Notes under the pieces: generated by a model
Told to the model about the DNA's origin: nothing
Seen by the model: only the letters and a program-made list of their open reading frames with translations
The model's database searches: none
In this document: piece by piece, positions 34,897 to 43,024 of the stretch
How positions within the stretch are numbered: the stretch's first letter is position 1
How the letters are laid out: every line of letters begins with the position of its first letter
Origin: Vibrio cortegadensis
Lineage (GTDB): Bacteria; Pseudomonadota; Gammaproteobacteria; Enterobacterales; Vibrionaceae
Direction of reading: 5' to 3'
Length of the DNA: 64,000 bases
Assembly (NCBI RefSeq): GCF_024347395.1
Contig: NZ_AP025472.1
Span: 1,488,001-1,552,000, forward strand
Translations under genes and position numbers: made by a program

Positions 34897-34911
34897 TTCT
34901 CAATTTGACAG
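34897..34911. promoter_or_regulatory. SypG enhancer-like site 2 upstream of sypA
   Basis: TTCTCAATTTGACAG, 23 bp from site 1 and about 72 bp upstream of the -24 box. It is almost identical to the sypM site. The rest of 34912-35114 shows nothing recognisable. Confidence 0.65.
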
Positions 34912-35114
34912 ACGAATTATTGAACAATTTAAGTGCGTGAATGGCGAAAATTGACACGGTGAAATCAACAGTTATTTGTGCATGAGTCCAAATTTCATGT
35001 AACTGACAAATGGAATATCAGCATGAACTGTTGCCTTACTCGCATGCCACAAGGGGTAGTTTGCTTGTAACGTCATATTGGTTTTTTATAAATCACATAT
35101 ATAAAAAACGTTGG

Positions 35115-35990
35115 ATGAGCACATTGAAAAAAAGAACTGCGGTTTTATTAAGGCTTAACTTTGTCACTATTGCGCTAGCAACAGCATTTCCCTCTAAATC
35201 TGAATCAATAGATGAGCGGATACCTCAAGTCGTAAAAGCGAGTCATTACCAGCAGGACATTGATGTGTCTGAATATTGGAAAAGTGAAAAGTTGGATGGG
35301 ATACGAGCCTTATGGACAGGAAAAATGCTGGTGACACAAAATGGAAATCCTATTTATGCCCCTGATTGGTTTATTGAAAAGTTGCCTCCAATACGTTTCG
35401 AAGGTGAACTGTGGGCAGGAAGAGGCAATTTCCATCTAGTACAGCAGACTGTGTTAGACGATATTCCGAATGATGCAGCATGGAAGAAAATCGATTTGAT
35501 GCTATTTGATATGCCAGATTCAGCCGGTGACTATCAAAAACGCTATTATAATATCTTGGCTTGGGTAAGCCAGTTAGACGTACAACACGTTAAATATGTT
35601 GAACACACACCGATAAAAACACAGAAAGAGCTCTTTAGCCAATTGAATAGCGTAAGCGAGAAACTAGGCGAAGGCTTAATGCTGAGGAAGGTGACCAGTC
35701 GATACCAGGCAGGACGAAGTAATGATTTGCTCAAACTAAAAAAGCATCAAGATGCTGAAGCCTTGGTGATTGGCTATAAATCAGGGACGGGTAAGTATAA
35801 AGGTAAAATGGGCTCTATTTTAGTTAGAACGGGTGAAGGAGTAGAGTTTTATATCGGGAGTGGTTTTACTGATGAGATGAGGCTATTGCCACCAACGTTA
35901 GGCTCAACGGTTACGTATCGTTACAACGGATACACCCAAAATGGCGTACCAAAATTTGCAAGGTATTTACGTGAGCGTCCAAATCGATAG
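35115..35990 (+). CDS. periplasmic ATP-dependent DNA ligase (LigE type)
   Basis: A 291-residue minimal ATP-dependent ligase: motif I K-L-D-G-I-R (catalytic Lys near residue 60), motif III-like 'LMLFDMPD', motif IV 'EGLMLRK' and motif V 'LLKLKKHQDAEALVIGY', then a short OB fold. The N-terminus, hydrophobic with basic residues, looks like a signal peptide, as in the exported LigE ligases of Neisseria, Haemophilus and Vibrio. It seals nicks in DNA, perhaps during uptake. I chose ATG 35115 since the upstream extension lacks homology; the ribosome site is poor. It is divergent from sypA. Confidence 0.88.
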   Translation: MSTLKKRTAVLLRLNFVTIALATAFPSKSESIDERIPQVVKASHYQQDIDVSEYWKSEKLDGIRALWTGKMLVTQNGNPIYAPDWFIEKLPPIRFEGELWAGRGNFHLVQQTVLDDIPNDAAWKKIDLMLFDMPDSAGDYQKRYYNILAWVSQLDVQHVKYVEHTPIKTQKELFSQLNSVSEKLGEGLMLRKVTSRYQAGRSNDLLKLKKHQDAEALVIGYKSGTGKYKGKMGSILVRTGEGVEFYIGSGFTDEMRLLPPTLGSTVTYRYNGYTQNGVPKFARYLRERPNR

Positions 35991-36000
35991 GTAACATTTT

Positions 36001-36021
36001 GCTAAGAGCTAAGAGCTAAGC
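36001..36021. repeat. 7-bp tandem repeat (three units)
   Basis: GCTAAGA, GCTAAGA, GCTAAGC, directly after the DNA ligase stop. No function is suggested. Confidence 0.7.
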
Positions 36022-36058
36022 GGAAGCCAACCATACGATCGACTTCCAATTTAGTTCT

Positions 36059-37429
36059 TTACTGGGAAGCAAATTTCAGTTGAACTGAATCTTCTTGGCT
36101 GTGCATCCAATGTAATCTGATCCCAAGCATAACAGCAGCAGAAGATAGGCCAAGAATAAAACCAATCCAAAAACCATGAGCACCCATAGGCTCAACAATC
36201 CAATCGGTTAACCCCAAAATACAACCAATTGGTAATCCAATTAACCAATAGGCAATAAAGGTACGATTGAAGATGGCTTGCATGTCTTTATAACCACGCA
36301 AAGCACCTGCTGCAATAACTTGAACGGCGTCTGTACATTGGTACACCGCAGCAAATAGCAATAGTTCCATCGCCAGTTCAATAACATCGCGATTATCGGT
36401 GTATAACAGTGAAACTTGTTCACGGAACAACGTGGTTAAAATGGCAGTGCCAAAGGCCGTTACTAAGCCAACGATTATCCCAACATGTGACGCAATTCTT
36501 GCCCCTTCAATGCTCTCTTCGCCTAGCTTGTGTCCCACACGAATACTAACAGCCGCACCAATACTCATCGGGAGCATAAAAACAAGTGATGAGAAGTTAA
36601 TGGCAACTTGGTGCGCAGCCACAATTGTCGGGCCTAAAGGCGCAACTAATAGAGCGACAACCGCAAATAGTGTTACTTCAAAAAATATAGAAGCCGCCAC
36701 AGGGAAACCAAGCTTGAAGAGTCGAATTTGAGCTTTTAATTCAGGTTTATGAAATTGACTAAACAAGCCTACATGTTGGAGTCTCTTAGCGCTGATTACA
36801 TAGAGAAGCATCAAAGCAAACATCACCCAGTAGACAATTGCGGTCGCCACGCCACAACCGATACCTCCTAATGCAGGTGCGCCTAACTTACCGTAAACGA
36901 ACATCCAATTGAGTGGGATATTTAATAGTAAACCGATAAAACCAATCACCATGGCTGGTTTTGTTAAAGCCATACCGTCGGTGAAACTTCTCAATGTTTG
37001 GAAAAACAAAAAGGCAGGAACGGCGTACATTACAGCATCCATATAACCGATAGTTTTATCGGCCATAGCGGTTTCAATGTCCATCAATCCTAAAATCCAC
37101 TGCGTTTGAAATAGCACGGCAAGAATGGGTAAGGAGATGATGACGGCAAGCGTAAATCCTTGCTGAATCTCAAATGGAATTCTCTCTTGCTTACCTGAGC
37201 CATTTAACTGAGCGACTACAGGAACAAGTGCCATCAACAAACCAACACCAAATAGGATAGACGGTAGCCAAATACTTGCCGCAATAGCAACGGCAGCCAT
37301 ATCAATAGCACTGACGCCACCCGCCATTATAGTGTCAACGAACCCCATTCCTGTCTGAGCAACAGAAGCAACAAGAACAGGCGTTGATAATTTAACTAAA
37401 TTAACCGCTTCTTTTTTATAACGATGCAC
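36059..37429 (-). CDS. norM: MATE-family multidrug/Na+ antiporter NorM
   Basis: A 456-residue, 12-helix inner-membrane antiporter. 'TPVLVASVAQTGMGFVDTIMAGG' in outline and 'LVPVVAQLNGSG' are the NorM hallmarks. V. parahaemolyticus NorM is also 456 residues and begins M-H-R-Y-K. I therefore start it at GTG 37429 (GGAG seven bases upstream) rather than at ATG 37450, seven codons earlier. It exports cationic drugs and dyes in exchange for Na+ (known for the family). It is divergent from riboflavin synthase, an arrangement shared with other gamma-proteobacteria. Confidence 0.92.
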   Translation of the reverse strand: MHRYKKEAVNLVKLSTPVLVASVAQTGMGFVDTIMAGGVSAIDMAAVAIAASIWLPSILFGVGLLMALVPVVAQLNGSGKQERIPFEIQQGFTLAVIISLPILAVLFQTQWILGLMDIETAMADKTIGYMDAVMYAVPAFLFFQTLRSFTDGMALTKPAMVIGFIGLLLNIPLNWMFVYGKLGAPALGGIGCGVATAIVYWVMFALMLLYVISAKRLQHVGLFSQFHKPELKAQIRLFKLGFPVAASIFFEVTLFAVVALLVAPLGPTIVAAHQVAINFSSLVFMLPMSIGAAVSIRVGHKLGEESIEGARIASHVGIIVGLVTAFGTAILTTLFREQVSLLYTDNRDVIELAMELLLFAAVYQCTDAVQVIAAGALRGYKDMQAIFNRTFIAYWLIGLPIGCILGLTDWIVEPMGAHGFWIGFILGLSSAAVMLGIRLHWMHSQEDSVQLKFASQ

Positions 37430-37611
37430 GAAATTCTCCAAAACAAGCATGGCTTTGTTACGTTCTAGCCCTGTGTTCAGTATAGGTAAATGTTCGACAT
37501 ATTATTGGGTTCAGGATAATCCTTAAATGCTAATAATATGTACAGATATATTGTGGTGAATGATAAAGAAATGTCACAATAAGCACCATTAAAAATTGTC
37601 GGAATCAGCAA

Positions 37612-38226
37612 ATGTTTACAGGTATTGTTCAAGGTATGGCAACGATTGTTGCAATAGATAAGAAAGAGAACTTCCAAACCCACACTATTGAGCTATCTGG
37701 TGAAATGAGAGAAGAACTTTCAATCGGCGCTTCAGTTGCTCATAACGGGTGCTGTTTGACCGTTACCAAGCTTGATGGAGGACGAGTGTCGTTTGATTTA
37801 ATGCAAGCTACGTTAAAGTTAACCAACCTTGGCGAACTTAGCGTGGGTAGTGCGGTGAACATTGAGCGAGCGGCAAAGTTTGGGGATGAAATTGGTGGCC
37901 ATAGTATGTCAGGGCATATTCATTGCCTCGCTGAGATAACTGAAATAATCGATACACCAAATAATCGAACCATTTGGTTTAGCTTGCCGAATGAGCAGAG
38001 CAAATATGTTCTTACTAAAGGTTATATTGGTATTGACGGCTGCTCGTTAACCATTGGGGACGTAGAAAAAAATACATTTTGTGTACATTTAATTCCTGAA
38101 ACCTTGAATCGTACTCTTTTTGGCCAACGCTTAGTGGGGGAAAAGGTGAATGTTGAAATTGATCCACAAACACAAGCTATCGTCGATACGGTAGAGCGAG
38201 TACTTGCTGCCAGAATGGATCAATAG
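37612..38226 (+). CDS. ribE: riboflavin synthase (alpha subunit)
   Basis: A 204-residue enzyme that dismutates two 6,7-dimethyl-8-ribityllumazine molecules to riboflavin. The N-terminus MFTGIVQG is the family's near-invariant start, and two lumazine-binding barrels follow: 'HNGCCLTV', 'GHSMSGHI' in the first and 'GIDGCSLTIG' in the second. Called ribC or ribE by nomenclature. The upstream gap has no FMN riboswitch that I can see. A terminator follows. Confidence 0.93.
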   Translation: MFTGIVQGMATIVAIDKKENFQTHTIELSGEMREELSIGASVAHNGCCLTVTKLDGGRVSFDLMQATLKLTNLGELSVGSAVNIERAAKFGDEIGGHSMSGHIHCLAEITEIIDTPNNRTIWFSLPNEQSKYVLTKGYIGIDGCSLTIGDVEKNTFCVHLIPETLNRTLFGQRLVGEKVNVEIDPQTQAIVDTVERVLAARMDQ

Positions 38227-38292
38227 GACATTACTGTATCTATAAGCTAATCACTTAGTCGCTTCATTTAGTAACTAAAGTGCCAAAACATA

Positions 38293-38333
38293 CAGACAAA
38301 GCAACGGGTAACCAGTCGCTTTGTCTGTTTATT
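38293..38333 (+). terminator. terminator of riboflavin synthase
   Basis: CAGACAAAGC (38293-38302) is perfectly complementary to GCTTTGTCTG (38318-38327), followed by a short U-rich tail. It lies between ribE and the convergent small gene. Confidence 0.8.
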
Positions 38334-38353
38334 TACTGAATCGTATATAACAC

Positions 38354-38557
38354 TTAGAAAACTTGCTCATCATCGGAATCGACCAGTAAATCGACTCGAT
38401 CATACTGCTCATCCACCGTCATATTTAAATGGATCGCATGACAACAAGCAGGGCAATCATCGTAAAAATTTTGACTTCCTTGTGAAGCATCAAGAGTGAT
38501 CCCAATTGAGTGTCCACAGTGTGGGCATTGAACTCTTCGTTCTGTGTAGTTACGCAT
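38354..38557 (-). CDS. CPXCG-motif cysteine-rich small protein
   Basis: A 67-residue protein with two Cys pairs, C-P-H-C-G (about 11-15) and C-P-A-C-C (about 35-39), a likely zinc ribbon. The acidic tail 'DDEQVF' and overall layout match the small CPXCG-motif family found in many gamma-proteobacteria. Function unknown. The downstream side is the ribE terminator; the 38558-38799 gap upstream is AT-rich and shows nothing. Confidence 0.82.
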   Translation of the reverse strand: MRNYTERRVQCPHCGHSIGITLDASQGSQNFYDDCPACCHAIHLNMTVDEQYDRVDLLVDSDDEQVF

Positions 38558-38799
38558 AAATTTCCCTTACACCTTATATACTGAGGTTCTCTTTACTCCT
38601 TATACTTTAGATGGTTTGGTTACTTATTGGCGCTAAATAAGTACAAAATTAGCTCTGTCTCATATATTAGAAACTATTACATTTAAGGGTTTGACGTAAA
38701 CTCTTAATTACATGAGTTTAAAGTAAATATTATGTTTCATATAAATACTAAAGCTCTGATTATCAATTTAAACCGCTTCGCCTTTTGCGAACTTGACAA

Positions 38800-39669
38800 T
38801 TACGGTTGAGATTGTATTTTTGTAATAAGTAGCTGAGCTTGTTCAACATAATGGCCACCAAACTGATTACAGTGGTTCAGTATATGATAGAGATTATAGA
38901 TGTCTTTCCTCTCAGCGTAATGAATGTCTAAAGGGGTAACACTTTCGTAGCCCTGATAAAAATCAGGCTGAAATCCTTCAAACAATTCAGTCATCGCAAT
39001 ATCACACTCTAAATCCCCCCAGTAAGAGGCCGGATCATAGCAGATAGGGCCTGACACTGAATTAGAGACGTTGCCATACCATAGATCACCATGAATCAAT
39101 GATGGGCGAGGGTGATGATTGGCTAAACGTTGATGAATACTTTCTACAAAAGCATCAATATCGCAAAACTCGATACCTTTCTCTTTTAGAAGTTGCAACT
39201 GCCAGCCGATTCGTTGCTCTGAAAAAAAACGACTCCATTTTTTACACCACTTATTCGGTTGGTGTGTAGCGCCTATGAAATTATCTCGATCAAACCCAAA
39301 CTCTTTTTGTTCACCCCATTGGTGCAATTTGGCTAGTTTAACGCCAAAGGCATAACTGTTTTTAGCATCGTCTAACGTTTTGGTTGGCAAATAGTTTAAG
39401 ACAATGAATGAATTTGTTTTTGATTTACCAATCAACACGAGTTCAGGCACGAATATGGTGGAAGTTTCCCGCAGTAAGCGTAGATTTTCTGCTTCTGCTT
39501 CGAATTTAGAAAAAAAATCACGACTATTGACCTTAACGAAATATCGCTGCTCACCATCGCTGATCATGTAGCATTCGCTAATGTCCCCTCCGGAGATTTT
39601 GGTTTTTTCGACTAAATTGAAGTCAAACAATAAAGTATCTGATAATTGCTGAGAAATGGCTTGCCACAT
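38800..39669 (-). CDS. fructosamine-kinase-family protein
   Basis: A 289-residue kinase of the fructosamine-3-kinase/APH fold: 'ISGGDISECYMI' (nucleotide loop), 'YFVKVN' (Lys), catalytic 'LIHGDLWYGN' (H-G-D-x3-N) and metal 'CYDPASYWGDLECD' (D-P). The family (E. coli YniA) phosphorylates Amadori products or similar sugar-protein adducts; the substrate here is not known. ATG 39669 has GAGGG about six bases upstream; the earlier ATG is 12 bp away and adds four residues. It stands alone. Confidence 0.85.
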   Translation of the reverse strand: MWQAISQQLSDTLLFDFNLVEKTKISGGDISECYMISDGEQRYFVKVNSRDFFSKFEAEAENLRLLRETSTIFVPELVLIGKSKTNSFIVLNYLPTKTLDDAKNSYAFGVKLAKLHQWGEQKEFGFDRDNFIGATHQPNKWCKKWSRFFSEQRIGWQLQLLKEKGIEFCDIDAFVESIHQRLANHHPRPSLIHGDLWYGNVSNSVSGPICYDPASYWGDLECDIAMTELFEGFQPDFYQGYESVTPLDIHYAERKDIYNLYHILNHCNQFGGHYVEQAQLLITKIQSQP

Positions 39670-39900
39670 AATCACCCTCACTAGGTCATTGCTTTATTTA
39701 CTTTCTATCTTAGGTCATTAATTTAACAATGATTGCTAAGTTCTGCATACTTTTCACAACAAGTGGCTGTAATTGCTCAGAGAACTGAATAAGTGTGATA
39801 TCGGTCGCCTACATGAAGTCATCCATAGAATTTAACAGTATGAAATACATGTTGGTATGAGTATTATGTATGTTACGAGTATAAAAATTAAAAATGACTT

Positions 39901-40866
39901 ATGAAAATTCTTATTTGTGATGATTCCTCGGTCGCTCGGAGGTCAATCGCCAAATGCATAACACAGACAGACAACGTACAAATAGTATTTGCCAAAGATG
40001 GCCTTGAAGCACTGCAAGTTTTAAAAGAGCAAAATATAGACATTTTGTTCTTGGATTTGACCATGCCGGTAATGGATGGGTTCGATGTACTTGCTTCACT
40101 TCCCGTTAGCAACTATCAAACTAAAACGGTCGTAATTTCTGGTGATGTACAACAAGAAGCTAAGACAAGGTGTCGAAATCTTGGGGCGTATGACTTCGTA
40201 TCCAAACCATTTACCGCTGAAATAGCCAAGCCACTTTTTGATGAACTAGGCATTGTTTTCTACACAGCAAACAAGCCTAAACCCGTTCAAGAAGCAGAAA
40301 CGATCGATCCTTTAACTAAGTTTAAAGAGTTAACCAACATAGCACTCGGTCAAGGGGCTGCGGTTCTTGGCGATCATCTGAGTGAATTCATTCAGTTACC
40401 CATTCCTAACGTCGGTCCATTAACCTATGGCGAATTAAAAATGACCATGGAAGACGTGATCAGTCGTGATAACTCAATCGCAGTGTCTCAACGTTTTGTT
40501 GGTGGTGGATTACACGGCGAAGCTTTGGTCTGCTTAAGAGGATCGCATGTTAATGAGATCGGAATTCGTCTTGGTTATACGCCTGAACACTCAACCTACA
40601 ACGAAATTGTACTAAATATTGCAAACTTATTAGTTTCTTCCTATTTAGTCGCCCTGGGGGAGCAATTAGCAAAACGAGTCGCTCTCAGACAGCCTACCGT
40701 TTTGGGTCATATTCAGAAAACGCAATCCAGCATTTCAGATTCTGAAGAGATCTTTACTATCGAATATACCTACTCAGCGGAAACACTCGATTTCCAATGT
40801 GAAGTGCTTTTCTTGCTTGATAATAAGTCGGTTGCTGAAATTTATAAACTAATGGAGATGATGTAA
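39901..40866 (+). CDS. response regulator with CheX-like phosphatase domain
   Basis: A 321-residue protein. Receiver about 1-120 with D52 ('ILFLDLTMPVMDG') and K102; then a linker and a C-terminal domain (about 165-320) of the CheC/CheX kind ('VLNIANLLVSSYLVALGEQL' in outline). CheX-type domains dephosphorylate CheY-like proteins in chemotaxis. It overlaps the diguanylate cyclase by one base (TAATG), so both are made together and may form one signalling unit. The ribosome site before ATG 39901 is poor. Confidence 0.82.
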   Translation: MKILICDDSSVARRSIAKCITQTDNVQIVFAKDGLEALQVLKEQNIDILFLDLTMPVMDGFDVLASLPVSNYQTKTVVISGDVQQEAKTRCRNLGAYDFVSKPFTAEIAKPLFDELGIVFYTANKPKPVQEAETIDPLTKFKELTNIALGQGAAVLGDHLSEFIQLPIPNVGPLTYGELKMTMEDVISRDNSIAVSQRFVGGGLHGEALVCLRGSHVNEIGIRLGYTPEHSTYNEIVLNIANLLVSSYLVALGEQLAKRVALRQPTVLGHIQKTQSSISDSEEIFTIEYTYSAETLDFQCEVLFLLDNKSVAEIYKLMEMM

Positions 40867-41819
40867 TGTCTGATTTAACTGTCGATATGACGGATTTTCA
40901 TTGGGTTATGCAGCTAATGGATACACTTGATTCTGGCCTTGTAGTGATTGACCGCCAATATAACGTGTGTGTCTGGAATAATTTCATGCAGTCATACAGT
41001 GGTATTCAGTCACAAAACATTATGGGTAAGAATCTTTTTTCTGCCTGTCCAGACTTACCTGAATGTTGGATGCACACCAAAGTTGAAGCCGCAATAGCAC
41101 TAGCGACAAAGTCATTCTCAAGTTGGGAAGATCGCCCGTATTTGTTCAAATTTTCAAACTTCTCACCAGTGTCGAGAGGCGTTGAATACATGTATCAAGA
41201 TGTCGTCATCACACCTCTGCGTTCATTGTCTGGAGAAGTGACTCATATTGCATTGATGATCAATGATGTTTCTGATATTGCAAAGAATAAGATCGAACTT
41301 AGAGATGCGAACCATGACTTAGCCAAAATCAGCCGTACTGATGGCTTAACAGGCTTATTTAATCGTTCTTTTTGGGAAGAGTGTCTTAAAGAGCAATTTG
41401 ATCATGCTCAAGTGGTTAACTCACCTTGTTCGCTGGTGATTTTCGATATCGATCACTTCAAAAGAGTGAATGACACTTACGGGCATACCGTGGGTGATGA
41501 TGTTATTCGAGAAACCGCCTCTATTTTACTGAAACAAGCACGTAAAACCGATATGTGTGGGCGATATGGTGGTGAAGAGTTCACTGCGGTCTTACCCGAT
41601 ACCACGGCAGATCAAGCCCTTTACTTTGCAGAAAGGCTGAGGAAACGAATTGAAGCAGAGGTGGTGAAATCTTGTGGGGTGGAAGTCAAGTTCACAGTAA
41701 GTTTGGGTGTGTGCCAATTTAATCCAAAATTAGGTGACCATTTGGAGTGGATCCAACAAGCTGACGAAAACTTGTACCACTCGAAACAGAACGGAAGAAA
41801 CCGAACAACAGCCAGTTAG
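40866..41819 (+). CDS. PAS-GGDEF diguanylate cyclase
   Basis: A 317-residue cyclase making cyclic di-GMP. A PAS domain (about 15-135) precedes the GGDEF domain (about 160-310) with active motif G-G-E-E-F (about 235-239) and an inhibitory I-site R-K-T-D exactly five residues upstream, so it should be active and feedback-inhibited. 'DIDHFKRVNDTYGH' is the metal/nucleotide loop. No membrane segment. Translationally coupled to the REC-CheX regulator. Confidence 0.9.
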   Translation: MSDLTVDMTDFHWVMQLMDTLDSGLVVIDRQYNVCVWNNFMQSYSGIQSQNIMGKNLFSACPDLPECWMHTKVEAAIALATKSFSSWEDRPYLFKFSNFSPVSRGVEYMYQDVVITPLRSLSGEVTHIALMINDVSDIAKNKIELRDANHDLAKISRTDGLTGLFNRSFWEECLKEQFDHAQVVNSPCSLVIFDIDHFKRVNDTYGHTVGDDVIRETASILLKQARKTDMCGRYGGEEFTAVLPDTTADQALYFAERLRKRIEAEVVKSCGVEVKFTVSLGVCQFNPKLGDHLEWIQQADENLYHSKQNGRNRTTAS

Positions 41820-41847
41820 TGGATGGTTGGTGCGTGTTTATTAGCCT

Positions 41848-41882
41848 GTTTTTGGTGATAAAAACGACATTCAACCAAAAAC
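41848..41882. repeat. inverted repeat after the cyclase
   Basis: GTTTTTGGT (41848-41856) and ACCAAAAAC (41874-41882) pair perfectly around a 17-base loop. There is no U-run, so termination is uncertain. Confidence 0.4.
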
Positions 41883-42051
41883 GCAGCATAACACTTACCG
41901 ATTAGTGTGAAAATGTGACGACATGTCTTAGTATTAGATTTGATATTGTATTAGTTTAGATACGTTTTCACACTATGTTATAAAGTAGATATGTTGCTTG
42001 AACAGGTTGCCGTTTAGCAAATTGTTGTAAGCACCAATACGGAGAAGAAAA

Positions 42052-42396
42052 GTGGTTGTTGAAACCGATGGATATTTAGCGCTGATTGAGCACCTTTCCT
42101 TTAACTTGTCAGTCTTTGCTAATGAGCAAGGAGATACGGGGGAGGAGAGTATTGAAGATATAGTTACTGATATGATTTCATCCAATATCATGGCTATTTT
42201 CGAACAAAACCCGGAACTGCATTCAAGTGTACGTTTCCAACTGCTTAAAGAAGCTGATGCGGTAGTTGAAGATCTTGGAGAAGTACTTGCTGGTGCTTGG
42301 ACTAAGAAAGCAACGAATCAACAGATCGAATTCTTAGATGAATACATTGCATTAGTTAAAAACCTATTTGATACAGCAGTAGCGAAATACGACTGA
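42052..42396 (+). CDS. DUF3802 family protein
   Basis: A 114-residue acidic, probably all-helical soluble protein. 'LALIEHLSFNLSVFANEQGDTGEESIEDIV' in outline and 'LHSSVRFQLLKEADAVVEDLGEVL' match what I recall of the DUF3802 family, confined to Vibrionaceae and relatives; its function is unknown. The start is GTG 42052 with GGAG eight bases upstream. Confidence 0.7.
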   Translation: MVVETDGYLALIEHLSFNLSVFANEQGDTGEESIEDIVTDMISSNIMAIFEQNPELHSSVRFQLLKEADAVVEDLGEVLAGAWTKKATNQQIEFLDEYIALVKNLFDTAVAKYD

Positions 42397-42405
42397 TCAA
42401 AATAG

Positions 42406-42433
42406 ACGAGAGTTATTTCGATTTAACTCTCGT
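42406..42433. terminator. hairpin between DUF3802 and the NlpC/P60 gene
   Basis: ACGAGAGTTA (42406-42415) and TAACTCTCGT (42424-42433) pair around 8 bases. It ends both convergent genes; the right arm covers the NlpC/P60 stop codon. U-runs are weak. Confidence 0.5.
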
Positions 42434-42914
42434 TAACTCGTCTTATTTGCCAAAACGCAGAAGCCCAGTACGGGTTATCCAATCTTGAAATAATCACCCC
42501 TTTTGATGTTGATGCATGCATGAATCTATTGTTATCTAAATAAATTCCAACATGTCGTGTTTTATACGACGTCTTAAAGAATACTAAATCTCCCGTTTTA
42601 ACCTGTTGGTACTCAATACTTCTACCACGCTCACTCTGTAACGCCGTTGTTCTTGGAAGGGCCAAACCAAGCGCACTACGATAAACCTCTTGAACAAAAG
42701 CTGAACAATCAACACCATTCAAGCTGTTTCCACCAAGCCGATAGGGCGTCCCTGACCATTTATTAAATTGAACCATTAAAAGATGATTATCGGGCAGTTG
42801 TTCTTCAAATGGCACCACTCTATTTTGACTTCCAATAATATGGCTCGGCGCATTCGAACAACCTGTTATGACTAAACTGATGATTATTGGAAATAAAAGC
42901 TGATTTTTATACAT
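42423..42914 (-). CDS. NlpC/P60-family peptidoglycan hydrolase lipoprotein
   Basis: A 163-residue lipoprotein (lipobox V-I-T-G-C near residue 19) with a papain-like NlpC/P60 domain: catalytic Cys in 'GVDCSAFVQEVY', His in 'TRHVGIYLDN' and a third polar residue in 'FMHASTSKG'. Family members cut gamma-D-glutamyl-meso-DAP peptide bonds. Close in size to E. coli NlpC (154). It is convergent with DUF3802. Confidence 0.88.
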   Translation of the reverse strand: MYKNQLLFPIIISLVITGCSNAPSHIIGSQNRVVPFEEQLPDNHLLMVQFNKWSGTPYRLGGNSLNGVDCSAFVQEVYRSALGLALPRTTALQSERGRSIEYQQVKTGDLVFFKTSYKTRHVGIYLDNNRFMHASTSKGVIISRLDNPYWASAFWQIRRVNES

Positions 42915-43024
42915 AGTAGACCGTCACATAAATGATTTAAAAATGAAATATTGGCGTCATATCCACTTACTAGCATTGCTCTCAATAAATGCAAATGATT
43001 GCATCAGTGCTTTAACGGAGAGAT

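Noticed and set aside
37430..37611. FMN riboswitch upstream of riboflavin synthase
   Set aside because: The 180-bp gap shared with norM has none of the conserved RFN helices or GAGGGT/ACCG-type segments I would expect.
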